A DNA stretch of 64,000 bases, from the NCBI GenBank assembly GCA_016462445.1, contig JAEMTE010000003.1, positions 1 to 64,000 on the forward strand, read 5' to 3'. Below the pieces are notes generated by a model. The model saw only the letters and a program-made list of their open reading frames with translations. It did not search any database and was not told the DNA's origin. Shown here piece after piece: positions 14,806-23,264 of this stretch. Made by a program: the position numbers and the translations under genes. The DNA comes from Candidatus Nanopelagicus sp. (GTDB lineage: Bacteria > Actinomycetota > Actinomycetes > Nanopelagicales > Nanopelagicaceae). Position 1 is the stretch's first letter, and each line of letters opens with the position of its first letter.

Positions 14806-15321
14806 CTATCTTCGATAAAATCTAATCAGCCCATCATAATTTCAATAGATGGTGTGGCTGGTTCTGGTAAAACAACACTGGCTACACAACTTTTTCATGA
14901 CCTTAATGATTCCCAGGTAGCACACATGGATGATTTTTACGACGGTTGGAGTGATCCATTCTCGGCAAAAATGACCGCTCGAGTAACTTCACAGCTTCTT
15001 ATGCCATTTGCACAAGGCCTACCGGTAAATTATCAAATTTTTAATTGGCACTTAAATCGATTTGATATCAAAAAGCAGATTGGGCAATCAAAGTATTTAA
15101 TCTTAGAAGGAGTAGGTTCGAGCCAAAGGGGCTTTCGTAATTATTTAGAAAAAATTATTTGGATTCACTGTGATCCACAGATTGGGTTTGAGCGGGTTAT
15201 CGTCCGTGATGGTGAAGGAGTGCGCCATCAGATGGATAAATTCTTAATTGATCAAAATAATCATTTTGCCGCAGAATTAAGTGAGAATGCTGCGGATTAC
15301 ACCCTGAATGGCGCGCCTTAA
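14776..15321 (+). CDS. P-loop kinase (uridine-kinase-like), possibly made by frameshift from pnuT
   Basis: A nucleoside-kinase-like P-loop protein. Walker A is GVAGSGKTT at about 14851, preceded by a beta strand IIISID. HMDDFYDGW follows, then YQIFNWHLNRFD, LILEGVGSS as the Walker B region, and a lid-like RVIVRDGEG. The frame is open from 14755 but has no ATG, GTG or TTG before the GTG inside Walker A (14854). Starting there would delete the first Gly and strand beta-1. So it is probably entered by a -1 shift at 14776 (giving a roughly 363-residue fusion) or by a rare start codon. The location suggests it phosphorylates imported thiamine; the substrate is inferred. Confidence 0.7.
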   Translation, partial: QLSYQQILAALSSIKSNQPIIISIDGVAGSGKTTLATQLFHDLNDSQVAHMDDFYDGWSDPFSAKMTARVTSQLLMPFAQGLPVNYQIFNWHLNRFDIKKQIGQSKYLILEGVGSSQRGFRNYLEKIIWIHCDPQIGFERVIVRDGEGVRHQMDKFLIDQNNHFAAELSENAADYTLNGAP

Positions 15322-15357
15322 ACTCAAATTTTAAGAGTAGTTCTCTAAACTTTAACT

Positions 15358-17262
15358 GTGTCTGATTTAACTGGTGAGCTAATTGATAGCAGATACCTAT
15401 TGCAGCGAATGATCGCCTCTGGTGGAATGGCCACAATCTACGCTGGCGTGGATACTAGATTAGACCGACCAGTTGCAGTAAAGATAATGCACTCTCACCT
15501 TGCTAATGATGAAGCATTTGTATCCCGATTTATTAAAGAAGCTAAAGCAACTGCTGCGCTATCTCATCCAAACATTGTCTCTATTCAAGACCAGGGATGG
15601 AATGAGGGCGGACCTCCTGCAGTATTTCTAGTAATGGAGTTGGTTGAAGGAAGTACATTACGTGATTATTTAAATGAACAAGGTGCATTACCAATTGAGC
15701 AAGTATTTCAATTAATAACTCCTGTGCTAAGTGCGTTAGCAGCAGCTCATAAAATTGGAATAATCCACCGTGATATTAAGCCTGAGAATATTCTGATCTC
15801 TAAAGATGGCAGAGTAAAGGTTGCTGATTTTGGATTAGCAAGAAATGATGCAGTTGGTCAGACCATGACAGTTGAATCTAGTGTTGTCTTAGGCAGCGTC
15901 TCATACTTATCACCAGAGCAGGTTCAGCGCGGTATATCTGATGCTAGAAGTGATATCTATGCAGTTGGAATTGTTTTATTTGAGATGCTAACTGGTACTA
16001 AACCATATGACGGAGAAACACCAATTCAAATTGCGTATAGACACGTAAATGATCGAATCCCAAATGTGCAAAGTATCAGGGGTGATACACCGGCTTCAAT
16101 AGCAGAGTTAATCTACTTAGCAACCTCACCAAACCCTGATCAGCGCCCAAAAAATGGTGAAGATCTGCTAAATAAGGTAAGAGAGATTCAGATGCAGATG
16201 GATCCTAAACGTAGGCAGATGAGTCTAGAGCTTGATCTGCCGCCAGCTATTAGTAAGAAACCAAATAAACGCAACAAAATCTCGATCGGATCACCATTTG
16301 CTGGGTTAAAGGAAAAAACTTCACAATTAAATTCAAATAAATCCGACCTGACAAATAAGACAGAAAACTCATCTGGTACTAAGCGTCGTAAGGCATCTAG
16401 AAGGGTTAAACGAAATCGAATTATTGCTTTGCTTATGCTGCTAACACTTATTTTTGGTGGTTATAGGCTATCGGGCATTGGCAAAATTACTGTTCCCTCA
16501 TTAGTTGGTATGACACAAAGTGAAGCAAAATTTGCCTTAAAATCTCTGAAAATAAGTTATGAGATAGCAGGTGAGATATTTAGTGAGGACATTCCTAAGG
16601 GAAAGATTATTTCTAGCAAGCCAGGTGGTGGTGGCAAGATTTCACCTACCGGAAAAGTTGGTTTGATAATCTCTAAAGGACAAGAGCGAATTGAAATTCC
16701 ATTACTGACTGGATTAACTCCAGATGTAGCCTCCCAAAAATTAGCGGAGATTGGATTAACAGTTGGCGAAATAGATGAGAGATTTGATATGAAAATCGTG
16801 ACTGGATTTGTTATTGCCACAGAACCAAAAAATGGAGTGCTAGTTAAGCGAAAAAATATAGTAAATATCTTTGTCAGTAAAGGAATTGAACAAATTAAAC
16901 TCACCTCCTATATTGGAAAGGGAGGTGAGCAAGCATTATCTGAATTAACTGATGCTGGCTTTGATGTTAATGTAACTTACCAATTTAGTGAAAGTATATT
17001 TAAAGGCCAAGTTATCTCTCAATCACCAGAAAACTCTGACTTAATTGGAAAGGGAAGCAAAATTGAGTTGGCTGTCTCTAAGGGCCCAGAGTTTGTATTT
17101 GTGCCAAACATATTAGGAAAAACAAAAAATGATGCAACCTTAGACCTTGAAAATTTAGGGTTAAGAGCAAAAACCACTGGCTCAGGTAAGGTGAATAACA
17201 TCTCCCCTGCCATCGGCACAAAGGTTAAGCAGGGCGCAATTATTACTTTAACTCTGCGATAG
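15358..17262 (+). CDS. pknB: PASTA-domain serine/threonine protein kinase (PknB-like)
   Basis: A 634-residue transmembrane kinase. The N-terminal kinase domain has the Gly loop SGGMATIYAG, Lys42 in VAVKIM, the catalytic IIHRDIKPEN and the VADFGLA motif, then SYLSPEQ. A basic juxtamembrane stretch and one hydrophobic span (about residues 350-370) follow. The outside part holds four PASTA repeats to the C-terminus, each beginning with a Pro- or Thr-Ser-containing strand such as VPSLVGMTQSEA and VPNILGKTKNDA. PASTA repeats bind peptidoglycan fragments or lipid II, so a role in cell-wall and division control is expected. The start is GTG. No phosphatase neighbour is present. Confidence 0.92.
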   Translation: MSDLTGELIDSRYLLQRMIASGGMATIYAGVDTRLDRPVAVKIMHSHLANDEAFVSRFIKEAKATAALSHPNIVSIQDQGWNEGGPPAVFLVMELVEGSTLRDYLNEQGALPIEQVFQLITPVLSALAAAHKIGIIHRDIKPENILISKDGRVKVADFGLARNDAVGQTMTVESSVVLGSVSYLSPEQVQRGISDARSDIYAVGIVLFEMLTGTKPYDGETPIQIAYRHVNDRIPNVQSIRGDTPASIAELIYLATSPNPDQRPKNGEDLLNKVREIQMQMDPKRRQMSLELDLPPAISKKPNKRNKISIGSPFAGLKEKTSQLNSNKSDLTNKTENSSGTKRRKASRRVKRNRIIALLMLLTLIFGGYRLSGIGKITVPSLVGMTQSEAKFALKSLKISYEIAGEIFSEDIPKGKIISSKPGGGGKISPTGKVGLIISKGQERIEIPLLTGLTPDVASQKLAEIGLTVGEIDERFDMKIVTGFVIATEPKNGVLVKRKNIVNIFVSKGIEQIKLTSYIGKGGEQALSELTDAGFDVNVTYQFSESIFKGQVISQSPENSDLIGKGSKIELAVSKGPEFVFVPNILGKTKNDATLDLENLGLRAKTTGSGKVNNISPAIGTKVKQGAIITLTLR

Positions 17263-17297
17263 AAAAGGTTTGCTCAACTCTCAGGTAGGCTCGCCGA

Positions 17298-18167
17298 ATG
17301 GCAAGTGCTAAGAGTTCAATCAGAATTGGTGCACATGTCCCAACCTCGGGCGGTATGGCTACTAGATCTATTGAGTACGCACTAACAATTAAAGCTGAGG
17401 CTATTCAAGTATTTGCATCCAGCCCTAGAACATGGGCCACATCGACGCCAAATCCTGCAATGGATGATGCATTTAAAGGAAAAACTAAAGAGCATGACAT
17501 TAAACCTTATGTGCATGCATCATTTTTGATTAATTTAGGATCTCCCACACTGTCTACTTATGAAAACTCACTTGCTGCTACTGCTTACTCATTAAAGCGT
17601 GGTCGAGAGATTGGTGCCCATGGTGTTGTCGTTCATACTGGCTCTGCAGTAGATGAAACACATGTTGATCAGGCTTGGAAACAAATTCATGAGGGTGTTA
17701 TGCCAATTCTTGATAACTTAACTGATGATGATCCCTGGCTGCTACTTGAGCCAACCGCTGGTCAAGGTCAATCACTAGTTAAAAAATTAGATGACTTAAC
17801 AAAATACTTTGAAGCTCTCCAGTGGCACCCAAAAGTTGGCGTCTGCCTTGATACTTGCCATGTTTTTGCCGCCGGCCATGACATTAAAAAACCGGGAGGG
17901 ATGAAGGAGACTTTGGATCTTTTAGTAAAGATTGTTGGGATTGATAGAATTAAATTAATCCATGTAAATGACTCAATGGATATTTGTGGCAACTTAAAAG
18001 ATAGGCATCAAAATATTGGTAAGGGTGAAATTGGTACTAAACCATTTGCAGAGCTAGTCGCCCATCCTGCAGTTTTAAATGCTCCTATGATCTTAGAAAC
18101 CCCAGGTGCTGAGCCAGAACATGGCAGTGAAGTTGCTATGCTAAAAAAAATGCGGGATAAATTGTGA
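17298..18167 (+). CDS. nfo: Endonuclease IV (AP endonuclease)
   Basis: A 289-residue TIM-barrel AP endonuclease. Zinc-ligand motifs are visible in order: VVHTGSAV, LLLEPTAGQG, VCLDTCHVFAAGHD, LIHVNDS, DRHQNIGKGEIG and MILETPG. It cuts the backbone 5' of abasic sites in base excision repair. Length matches the family. The stop overlaps the start of the following EamA transporter gene (GTGA). It belongs with the other DNA repair genes of the window (dinB, ogt, mutM, photolyase) though not in one operon. Confidence 0.95.
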   Translation: MASAKSSIRIGAHVPTSGGMATRSIEYALTIKAEAIQVFASSPRTWATSTPNPAMDDAFKGKTKEHDIKPYVHASFLINLGSPTLSTYENSLAATAYSLKRGREIGAHGVVVHTGSAVDETHVDQAWKQIHEGVMPILDNLTDDDPWLLLEPTAGQGQSLVKKLDDLTKYFEALQWHPKVGVCLDTCHVFAAGHDIKKPGGMKETLDLLVKIVGIDRIKLIHVNDSMDICGNLKDRHQNIGKGEIGTKPFAELVAHPAVLNAPMILETPGAEPEHGSEVAMLKKMRDKL

Positions 18168-19042
18168 AAATTAAAGTACTTCTGTATCTAGGTCTGTTGG
18201 CAACCACTGCTTTTTGGGGTGGTGCATTTTTAGTTATGAAAGACTCCCTTGTAAAACAGGATGTTTACTCATTTTTAGCTACCCGATTCGGCTTAGCAGC
18301 CTTATTTATGCTTATTTATAAACCTAAAGCTTTAGTGGGATTGGATAGAAAATTTGTTATCCGTGCTTGTTTGGCTGGATTATTATTATGCAGTGGGTTT
18401 ATCTTCCAAACCTTTGGACTTACCCAAACTACAGTCTCAAATACAGGATTTATAACTGGATTATATCTAATTTTTACACCACTAATTTCTTGGATTTTAC
18501 TTAAGCGCCATATTTTTAAAATTCAGTGGCTAGCAGTTCTGGTGGCAACAGTTGGCCTATACCTAATTTCATACAATGGAATTTCAGTTGGAGTTGGTGA
18601 AATCTTAGTATTAATCTCAGCAATCTTGTTTGCTGGCCAAATTGTTGCACTTGGTGAGTGGAGTGATGGTAAAAACTCTTATGCACTAACTTTGATCCAA
18701 ATTATTATCTCTGGTCTTATTTTTTCTTTATTCTCCTTAAGGAATGGCTACCAAGTGCCACCCGATTCAGCTGTTTGGTACTCAATTTTATACACCGCTT
18801 TCTTTGCAACATTTCTCGGCTTTCTTATTCAAACTAAAGCTCAATCTGTAATGAGTGCGACTATGGCTGGAGTACTACTAGCCATGGAAACACCTTTTGC
18901 ACTATTTTTTGGACTTTACTTTGATAACGACCCCCTCACATTGAGATTAATCTCAGGTGGAGCGCTGGTGATGATTGCCATGGGAATGGTAATTTGGTCT
19001 GACGCTCGTAAGCCTGATGTGGGAACATTGGCCCATGGCTAA
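18164..19042 (+). CDS. EamA/DMT family transporter
   Basis: A 292-residue drug/metabolite transporter superfamily protein with ten predicted spans in two EamA repeats. The first repeat begins TTAFWGGAFLVMKDS and has the typical WAxxF-type Gly-rich helix; the second has an ETPFA-like loop (MAGVLLAMETPFALFFG). Substrate is unknown; relatives export amino acids and other metabolites. GTG start overlapping the nfo stop. It overlaps the next gene (threonine aldolase) by eight bases. Confidence 0.85.
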   Translation: MKIKVLLYLGLLATTAFWGGAFLVMKDSLVKQDVYSFLATRFGLAALFMLIYKPKALVGLDRKFVIRACLAGLLLCSGFIFQTFGLTQTTVSNTGFITGLYLIFTPLISWILLKRHIFKIQWLAVLVATVGLYLISYNGISVGVGEILVLISAILFAGQIVALGEWSDGKNSYALTLIQIIISGLIFSLFSLRNGYQVPPDSAVWYSILYTAFFATFLGFLIQTKAQSVMSATMAGVLLAMETPFALFFGLYFDNDPLTLRLISGGALVMIAMGMVIWSDARKPDVGTLAHG

Positions 19043-20093
19043 CTCGCAATTAATAGATCTCAGGTCTGACACGGTTACAAAGCCATCTGATGGAATGCGT
19101 GAAGCAATGGCAAAAGCTCTAGTTGGTGATGATGTTTATGGTGAAGATCCAACTATTAACTCATTAGAGGAGAGAGTTGCCAAGTTATTTGGTAAGGAAG
19201 CTGCATTGTTTTGTCCAAGTGGTTCACTTGCAAATCAACTAGCAATTCGAATGTTAGTCGCCCCGGGTGAAGAATTAATTACTGAAACTAACTCACATAT
19301 TGTTAGAGCAGAGTTAGGAGCGGGTGCAGTATTTAGTGGCATAACAACTAGGACTTGGTTAGCATCTCGCGGTTTACTATCTGCTGATGATGCAATTAAT
19401 ATTGCAAGACCAGATTCTGGTCCCTATCTAGTTTCAACAACTGCAATTGCAGTTGAAAATACACATAACTTTGGTGGTGGCACAGTTCAACCAATTAGTG
19501 AGATCAAGAAGCTGCGAGAAGAGAGTGAAAAACTTGGGATCGCTTTGCATTTAGATGGAGCTAGAATTTGGAATGCCCATATTGCAAGTGGAGTTGAACT
19601 TATAGAGTATGGAAAATACTTTGACACTTTAAGTGTCTGTCTTTCCAAAGGGTTAGGTGCTCCAGTTGGATCTTTAATGATTGCTTCAAAAGAGCGGGTG
19701 GCCAAGGCACGGCAATGGCGCAAGCGGTATGGCGGTGGCATGAGACAGGCTGGAATAGTGGCCGCTGCTGGACATTACGCATTAGATAACAATCTGCCAC
19801 TACTTAAAGTTGATCATGTGAGAGCAAAATCAATTGCATCTGCTGTTGCAGCGGTTGCTCCAAAGGTTATAGATCCAGCAACTGTTGATACAAATATTGT
19901 TGGCTTAGAATTAGCAACACTTAAGATCTCTGCCTCTGAACTTTCTAATCAGCTCAAAGAAAAAGGGATACTCGCTGGTGCCCTTGGTCCAAAGTATTTG
20001 CGTCTGGTAACACACTTAGATTTAACTGATGGAGATATAGAAGTAGTAAATCAAATTTTGCCACAATTACTGCAGCGCGCCCTCGTGTCTTAA
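19035..20093 (+). CDS. ltaE: Low-specificity L-threonine aldolase
   Basis: A PLP-dependent fold-type I enzyme of 352 residues that splits threonine or allo-threonine to glycine and acetaldehyde. The N-terminus LIDLRSDTVTKPSDGM is diagnostic. VYGEDPTINSLEERVA, LHLDGARIWNA with the cofactor-ring Asp, and SVCLSKGLGAPVGS with the Schiff-base Lys follow. The ATG at 19035 is chosen because MANSQLIDLRSDT matches family starts; a longer frame begins at 19017. The 3' end overlaps the convergent ogt gene by 27 bases. Confidence 0.93.
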   Translation: MANSQLIDLRSDTVTKPSDGMREAMAKALVGDDVYGEDPTINSLEERVAKLFGKEAALFCPSGSLANQLAIRMLVAPGEELITETNSHIVRAELGAGAVFSGITTRTWLASRGLLSADDAINIARPDSGPYLVSTTAIAVENTHNFGGGTVQPISEIKKLREESEKLGIALHLDGARIWNAHIASGVELIEYGKYFDTLSVCLSKGLGAPVGSLMIASKERVAKARQWRKRYGGGMRQAGIVAAAGHYALDNNLPLLKVDHVRAKSIASAVAAVAPKVIDPATVDTNIVGLELATLKISASELSNQLKEKGILAGALGPKYLRLVTHLDLTDGDIEVVNQILPQLLQRALVS

Positions 20094-20561
20094 TAACCAC
20101 TGCTTAACCTCAACTCCATAAGCATAATTACCTAAAGCACCACCACTTTTGACAATTCGATGGCATGGAATTATTGCTGCAATTAAATTACTACTACAGG
20201 CTGTACCGGTTGCTCTTACTGCATCAGCAGAGCCAGATCGTTTTGCTAAATCTGCATATGACCATGTTTTACCAACTGGAATTTTACGCATCGCCTTCCA
20301 AACAGATTGATAGAAGGTAGAGCCAGGCTGGCGTACTTGAATTGAATTTAAAGCTGAAATATCACCATTGAAGTAATCATCTACTAAATCACTGATTACT
20401 GGGATCTCTTTAACAGATTTAATATCCCGAGCTGCATCCTCTGGCGATAACCGTTGGGTTAGATCATCAAAACCTTTAAATCCTGCCGCTAACAAAATCT
20501 GCTGATCGGCGATCAAATAAAGTGTGCCGATCGGAGTTTCATAATTGGTACGAGATAGCAC
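20067..20561 (-). CDS. ogt: Methylated-DNA-protein-cysteine methyltransferase
   Basis: A 164-residue O6-alkylguanine repair protein. The active-site motif IIPCHRIV with the acceptor Cys is near residue 135, preceded by the DNA-binding helix-turn-helix region WSYADLAKRSGSADAVRATG and followed by the GNYAYG loop. The N-terminal ribonuclease-like domain is short but present. It removes alkyl groups in a suicide reaction. Its last 27 bases overlap the end of the convergent threonine aldolase gene. Confidence 0.93.
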   Translation of the reverse strand: MLSRTNYETPIGTLYLIADQQILLAAGFKGFDDLTQRLSPEDAARDIKSVKEIPVISDLVDDYFNGDISALNSIQVRQPGSTFYQSVWKAMRKIPVGKTWSYADLAKRSGSADAVRATGTACSSNLIAAIIPCHRIVKSGGALGNYAYGVEVKQWLLRHEGALQ

Positions 20562-20599
20562 TACATGAGGTTAAACTAATATGTAATAAAAAGGAACCT

Positions 20600-21937
20600 T
20601 TATTTTTTGCGATCTCGCAGCATTTCAGCAACTAAGAATGCTAACTCAAGTGATTGAGTGTGGTTTAGCCTTGGATCACAGGCACTCTCATATCGGGTTG
20701 CAAGATCTTCATGGCTGATCTGCTCGCCACCACCAACACACTCAGTTACATCATCGCCAGTTAATTCAATATGAATTCCACCTGGATGAGTTCCTAGCTT
20801 TTTATGTACCTCAAAAAAGCCGCGCACCTCATCTAAAACATCATCAAATTTGCGAGTCTTATAGCCACTTGGCGCCTCATAGGTGTTGCCATGCATTGGA
20901 TCGCAAACCCAAAGTACTACCGCGCCAGATTTAGTAACTGCATCTACTAAAGCAGGTAATTTATCGCGAATTATTCCAGCACCCATTCTAGTAATAAAGG
21001 TAAGCCGGCCTGGCTCATTACTTGGATTTAATCGCTTAATAATTGCAAGTACATCCTCAGTTGTTGTCTTTGGCCCAAGCTTTACCCCAATTGGATTGTG
21101 AATTTTTTCAGCAAAATCCATATGTGCGCCATCTAATTGACGAGTGCGCTCACCAATCCAAACAAAGTGCGCTGAAACATCATAAGGATTATTAGTTCGA
21201 GAATCGATTCGAGTTAATGCTTTTTCATACTCTAGAATTAATGCTTCATGGCTAGAGTAAAAATCAACTGATTTAAATGATTCTGGATCAACACCAGCTG
21301 ATTGCATAAATTGAATTGCTCTTCCAATCTCATTTGCCATCTCCTCATAGCGAGCGCTAAACCTGGCATCAGCAGCAAACCCTTTATTCCAACTATGAAC
21401 CTGTCGCAGATCAGCAAAGCCACCTTGGGTAAAGGCACGAACTAAATTTAGGGTTGCAGCTGAGGTGTTATAAACCTGAACTAGCCGCTTTGGATTAGGT
21501 GTTCTAGATTCCTTTGTAAACTCAATATCATTTACCGCATCCCCACGGTAGGCAGGTAGCGTAATGCCATCTCTAGTTTCATTGTCATTACTACGAGGCT
21601 TAGCAAATTGCCCGGCCATTCTTCCCACCTTAATAACTGGTAGGGATGAGAAGTACTGCAGCACTGCTGCCATCTGCAAGATTGTCTTAATTCGATTACG
21701 GATTGAGTCAGCGGTTGCAGCTACAAAGGTCTCTGCACAATCCCCACCTTGTAGCCAAAATGCTCGCCCGGCTGCTGCTTGAGCAATTCGCTCCTTTAAA
21801 TTATCGCACTCACCAGCAAAAACTAAGGGCGGAAATGTCTCTAGCTCAGCCACCGCAGATTTAACAGCTGCCGCATCTGGCCAGGCAGGTTGTTGGGCAG
21901 CGATTAGGCCTGCTTTAAAAATCGAGTTAGCGTTCAT
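20600..21937 (-). CDS. aroG: 3-deoxy-7-phosphoheptulonate synthase, class II
   Basis: A 445-residue class II (plant/actinobacterial type) DAHP synthase, first step of the shikimate pathway, joining phosphoenolpyruvate and erythrose 4-phosphate. Recognisable blocks are QQPAWPDA near the N-terminus, FWLQGGDCAETF with the metal-binding Cys, VGRMAGQFAKPRS, VHSWN, WIGERTRQLDGAH, VWVCDPMHGNT and HIELTGDDVTECVGG. Length is close to the mycobacterial enzyme. No linked aro genes occur in the window. Confidence 0.96.
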   Translation of the reverse strand: MNANSIFKAGLIAAQQPAWPDAAAVKSAVAELETFPPLVFAGECDNLKERIAQAAAGRAFWLQGGDCAETFVAATADSIRNRIKTILQMAAVLQYFSSLPVIKVGRMAGQFAKPRSNDNETRDGITLPAYRGDAVNDIEFTKESRTPNPKRLVQVYNTSAATLNLVRAFTQGGFADLRQVHSWNKGFAADARFSARYEEMANEIGRAIQFMQSAGVDPESFKSVDFYSSHEALILEYEKALTRIDSRTNNPYDVSAHFVWIGERTRQLDGAHMDFAEKIHNPIGVKLGPKTTTEDVLAIIKRLNPSNEPGRLTFITRMGAGIIRDKLPALVDAVTKSGAVVLWVCDPMHGNTYEAPSGYKTRKFDDVLDEVRGFFEVHKKLGTHPGGIHIELTGDDVTECVGGGEQISHEDLATRYESACDPRLNHTQSLELAFLVAEMLRDRKK

Positions 21938-21993
21938 TAGATAATGGTAGGCAATCTCTTGGTATTGATGTGGCTAATTAGGCCAGTGATCAA

Positions 21994-23019
21994 TTAACCA
22001 AAGAAGATCTCCGCCTCTTTATATAGCTCAGGATCTACCGTCTTTAATTTAGTAGTCGCTGAGGCTAATGGGACTCGTTCAATCTTAGTTCCGTGCAAAG
22101 CCACCATCTTGCCCCAATCACCATCATGGACAGCGGTAATGGCGTGTAATCCAAATCTAGTAGCAAGTACCCGATCAAATGCAGTTGGCGTGCCACCACG
22201 TTGGATATGACCAAGCACAGAGGTTCGTGCCTCTTTACCGGTCTTTTCCTCTATTTGATTAGCTAGCCACTCACCTATCCCAGATAATTTCACATGACCA
22301 AAGGAATCTAATGTTTGATCTTTAGTAACCATATCCCCATCTTTAGCCATCGCACCCTCGGCAATAACAATAATTGGTGAGTAACTCTGTTCAAATCTAG
22401 ATTCAACCCACTTGCAAACCTGATCTAATGAAAATTTAACCTCTGGAATTAATATGCAAGATGCACCGCCGGCAAGACCTGAGTGAAGTGCAATCCAACC
22501 AGCATGACGTCCCATTACCTCAACAATTAATGCTCGATGGTGTGATTCAGCGGTTGTGTGTAGTCGATCAATTGCCTCAACTGCAATATTTACCGCAGTA
22601 TCAAATCCAAATGTGTAGTCGGTATTATTTAAATCATTATCTATTGTCTTTGGAACCCCAATTACCTTTACGCCTAATGAATCAAGCTTGGTGGCAACAC
22701 CTAATGTGTCCTCACCACCGATCGCGATTAGTGCATCCACTCCTGCTTTTGCTAAATTATCTTTTATCTTCTCAACGCCACCATCGATTTTAAAAGGGTT
22801 TGTTCGGGATGAACCAAGGATGGTTCCACCCTTAGGCAAAATTCCTCTAGTTGCTGGAATATCTAATTTCATTGTTAGGCCTTCAAGTGGGCCACGCCAC
22901 CCATCGCGAAAACCGATGAACTCATAGCCATACTCTTTAACACCTTTGCGAACTACCGCACGAATTACTGCATTTAGTCCTGGACAATCACCACCACCAG
23001 TTAACACACCAATGCGCAT
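21994..23019 (-). CDS. pfkA: 6-phosphofructokinase, probably pyrophosphate-dependent
   Basis: A 341-residue group A phosphofructokinase. The N-terminus GVLTGGGDCPGLNAVIR is typical. The phosphoryl-donor site reads GGEDT, where ATP enzymes have GGDGS, and the catalytic loop is PKTIDND where ATP enzymes have PGTIDND. Asp after the Glu and the Lys are the changes linked to pyrophosphate use, as in the Amycolatopsis enzyme. MGRHAGWIA follows. So donor specificity is inferred to be PPi. The gene stands alone on the minus strand. Confidence 0.93.
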   Translation of the reverse strand: MRIGVLTGGGDCPGLNAVIRAVVRKGVKEYGYEFIGFRDGWRGPLEGLTMKLDIPATRGILPKGGTILGSSRTNPFKIDGGVEKIKDNLAKAGVDALIAIGGEDTLGVATKLDSLGVKVIGVPKTIDNDLNNTDYTFGFDTAVNIAVEAIDRLHTTAESHHRALIVEVMGRHAGWIALHSGLAGGASCILIPEVKFSLDQVCKWVESRFEQSYSPIIVIAEGAMAKDGDMVTKDQTLDSFGHVKLSGIGEWLANQIEEKTGKEARTSVLGHIQRGGTPTAFDRVLATRFGLHAITAVHDGDWGKMVALHGTKIERVPLASATTKLKTVDPELYKEAEIFFG

Positions 23020-23108
23020 TTAAAAAGCTCCACCCTTGAAATTTGATATTTGGTCAACCTTGATGCCTAAGTCTACTCTTGCCTATAACTAATTTTGACA
23101 GGATATAT

Positions 23109-23264
23109 ATGCCAGAAAAGAAGAGTTTGCGCAGGGCTAAGATCAAAAATGGCTATCCGCCGAAGATTTGTCTTAGCTGTGGCTTGCCATTTGAATGGCG
23201 TAAGAAGTGGCTACGTAACTGGAATGAGATTAAGTACTGCTCAGAGAAATGTCGTCGAAAGTGA
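23109..23264 (+). CDS. DUF2256 zinc-ribbon-like small protein
   Basis: A 51-residue basic protein with two Cys pairs ([14 protein letters not shown] and YCSEKCRRK), fitting DUF2256. Genes for this family are often next to cryptochrome/photolyase genes, as here: its 3' end overlaps the photolyase start by 16 bases. Function is unknown; the Cys pairs suggest a bound zinc. The ATG at 23109 gives MPEKKS; an upstream in-frame start at 23079 is less likely. Confidence 0.82.
   Translation: MPEKKSLRRAKIKNGYPPKICLSCGLPFEWRKKWLRNWNEIKYCSEKCRRK

Noticed and set aside
14854-14856. GTG as the kinase start codon
   Set aside because: It lies inside Walker A and would remove its first Gly and the preceding beta strand, so a working kinase would not result.
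20586-20600. Short AAAGGAACCTTT palindrome after aroG as a terminator
   Set aside because: The stem is only five bases with a two-base loop, too weak to call despite the adjacent U-rich stretch.
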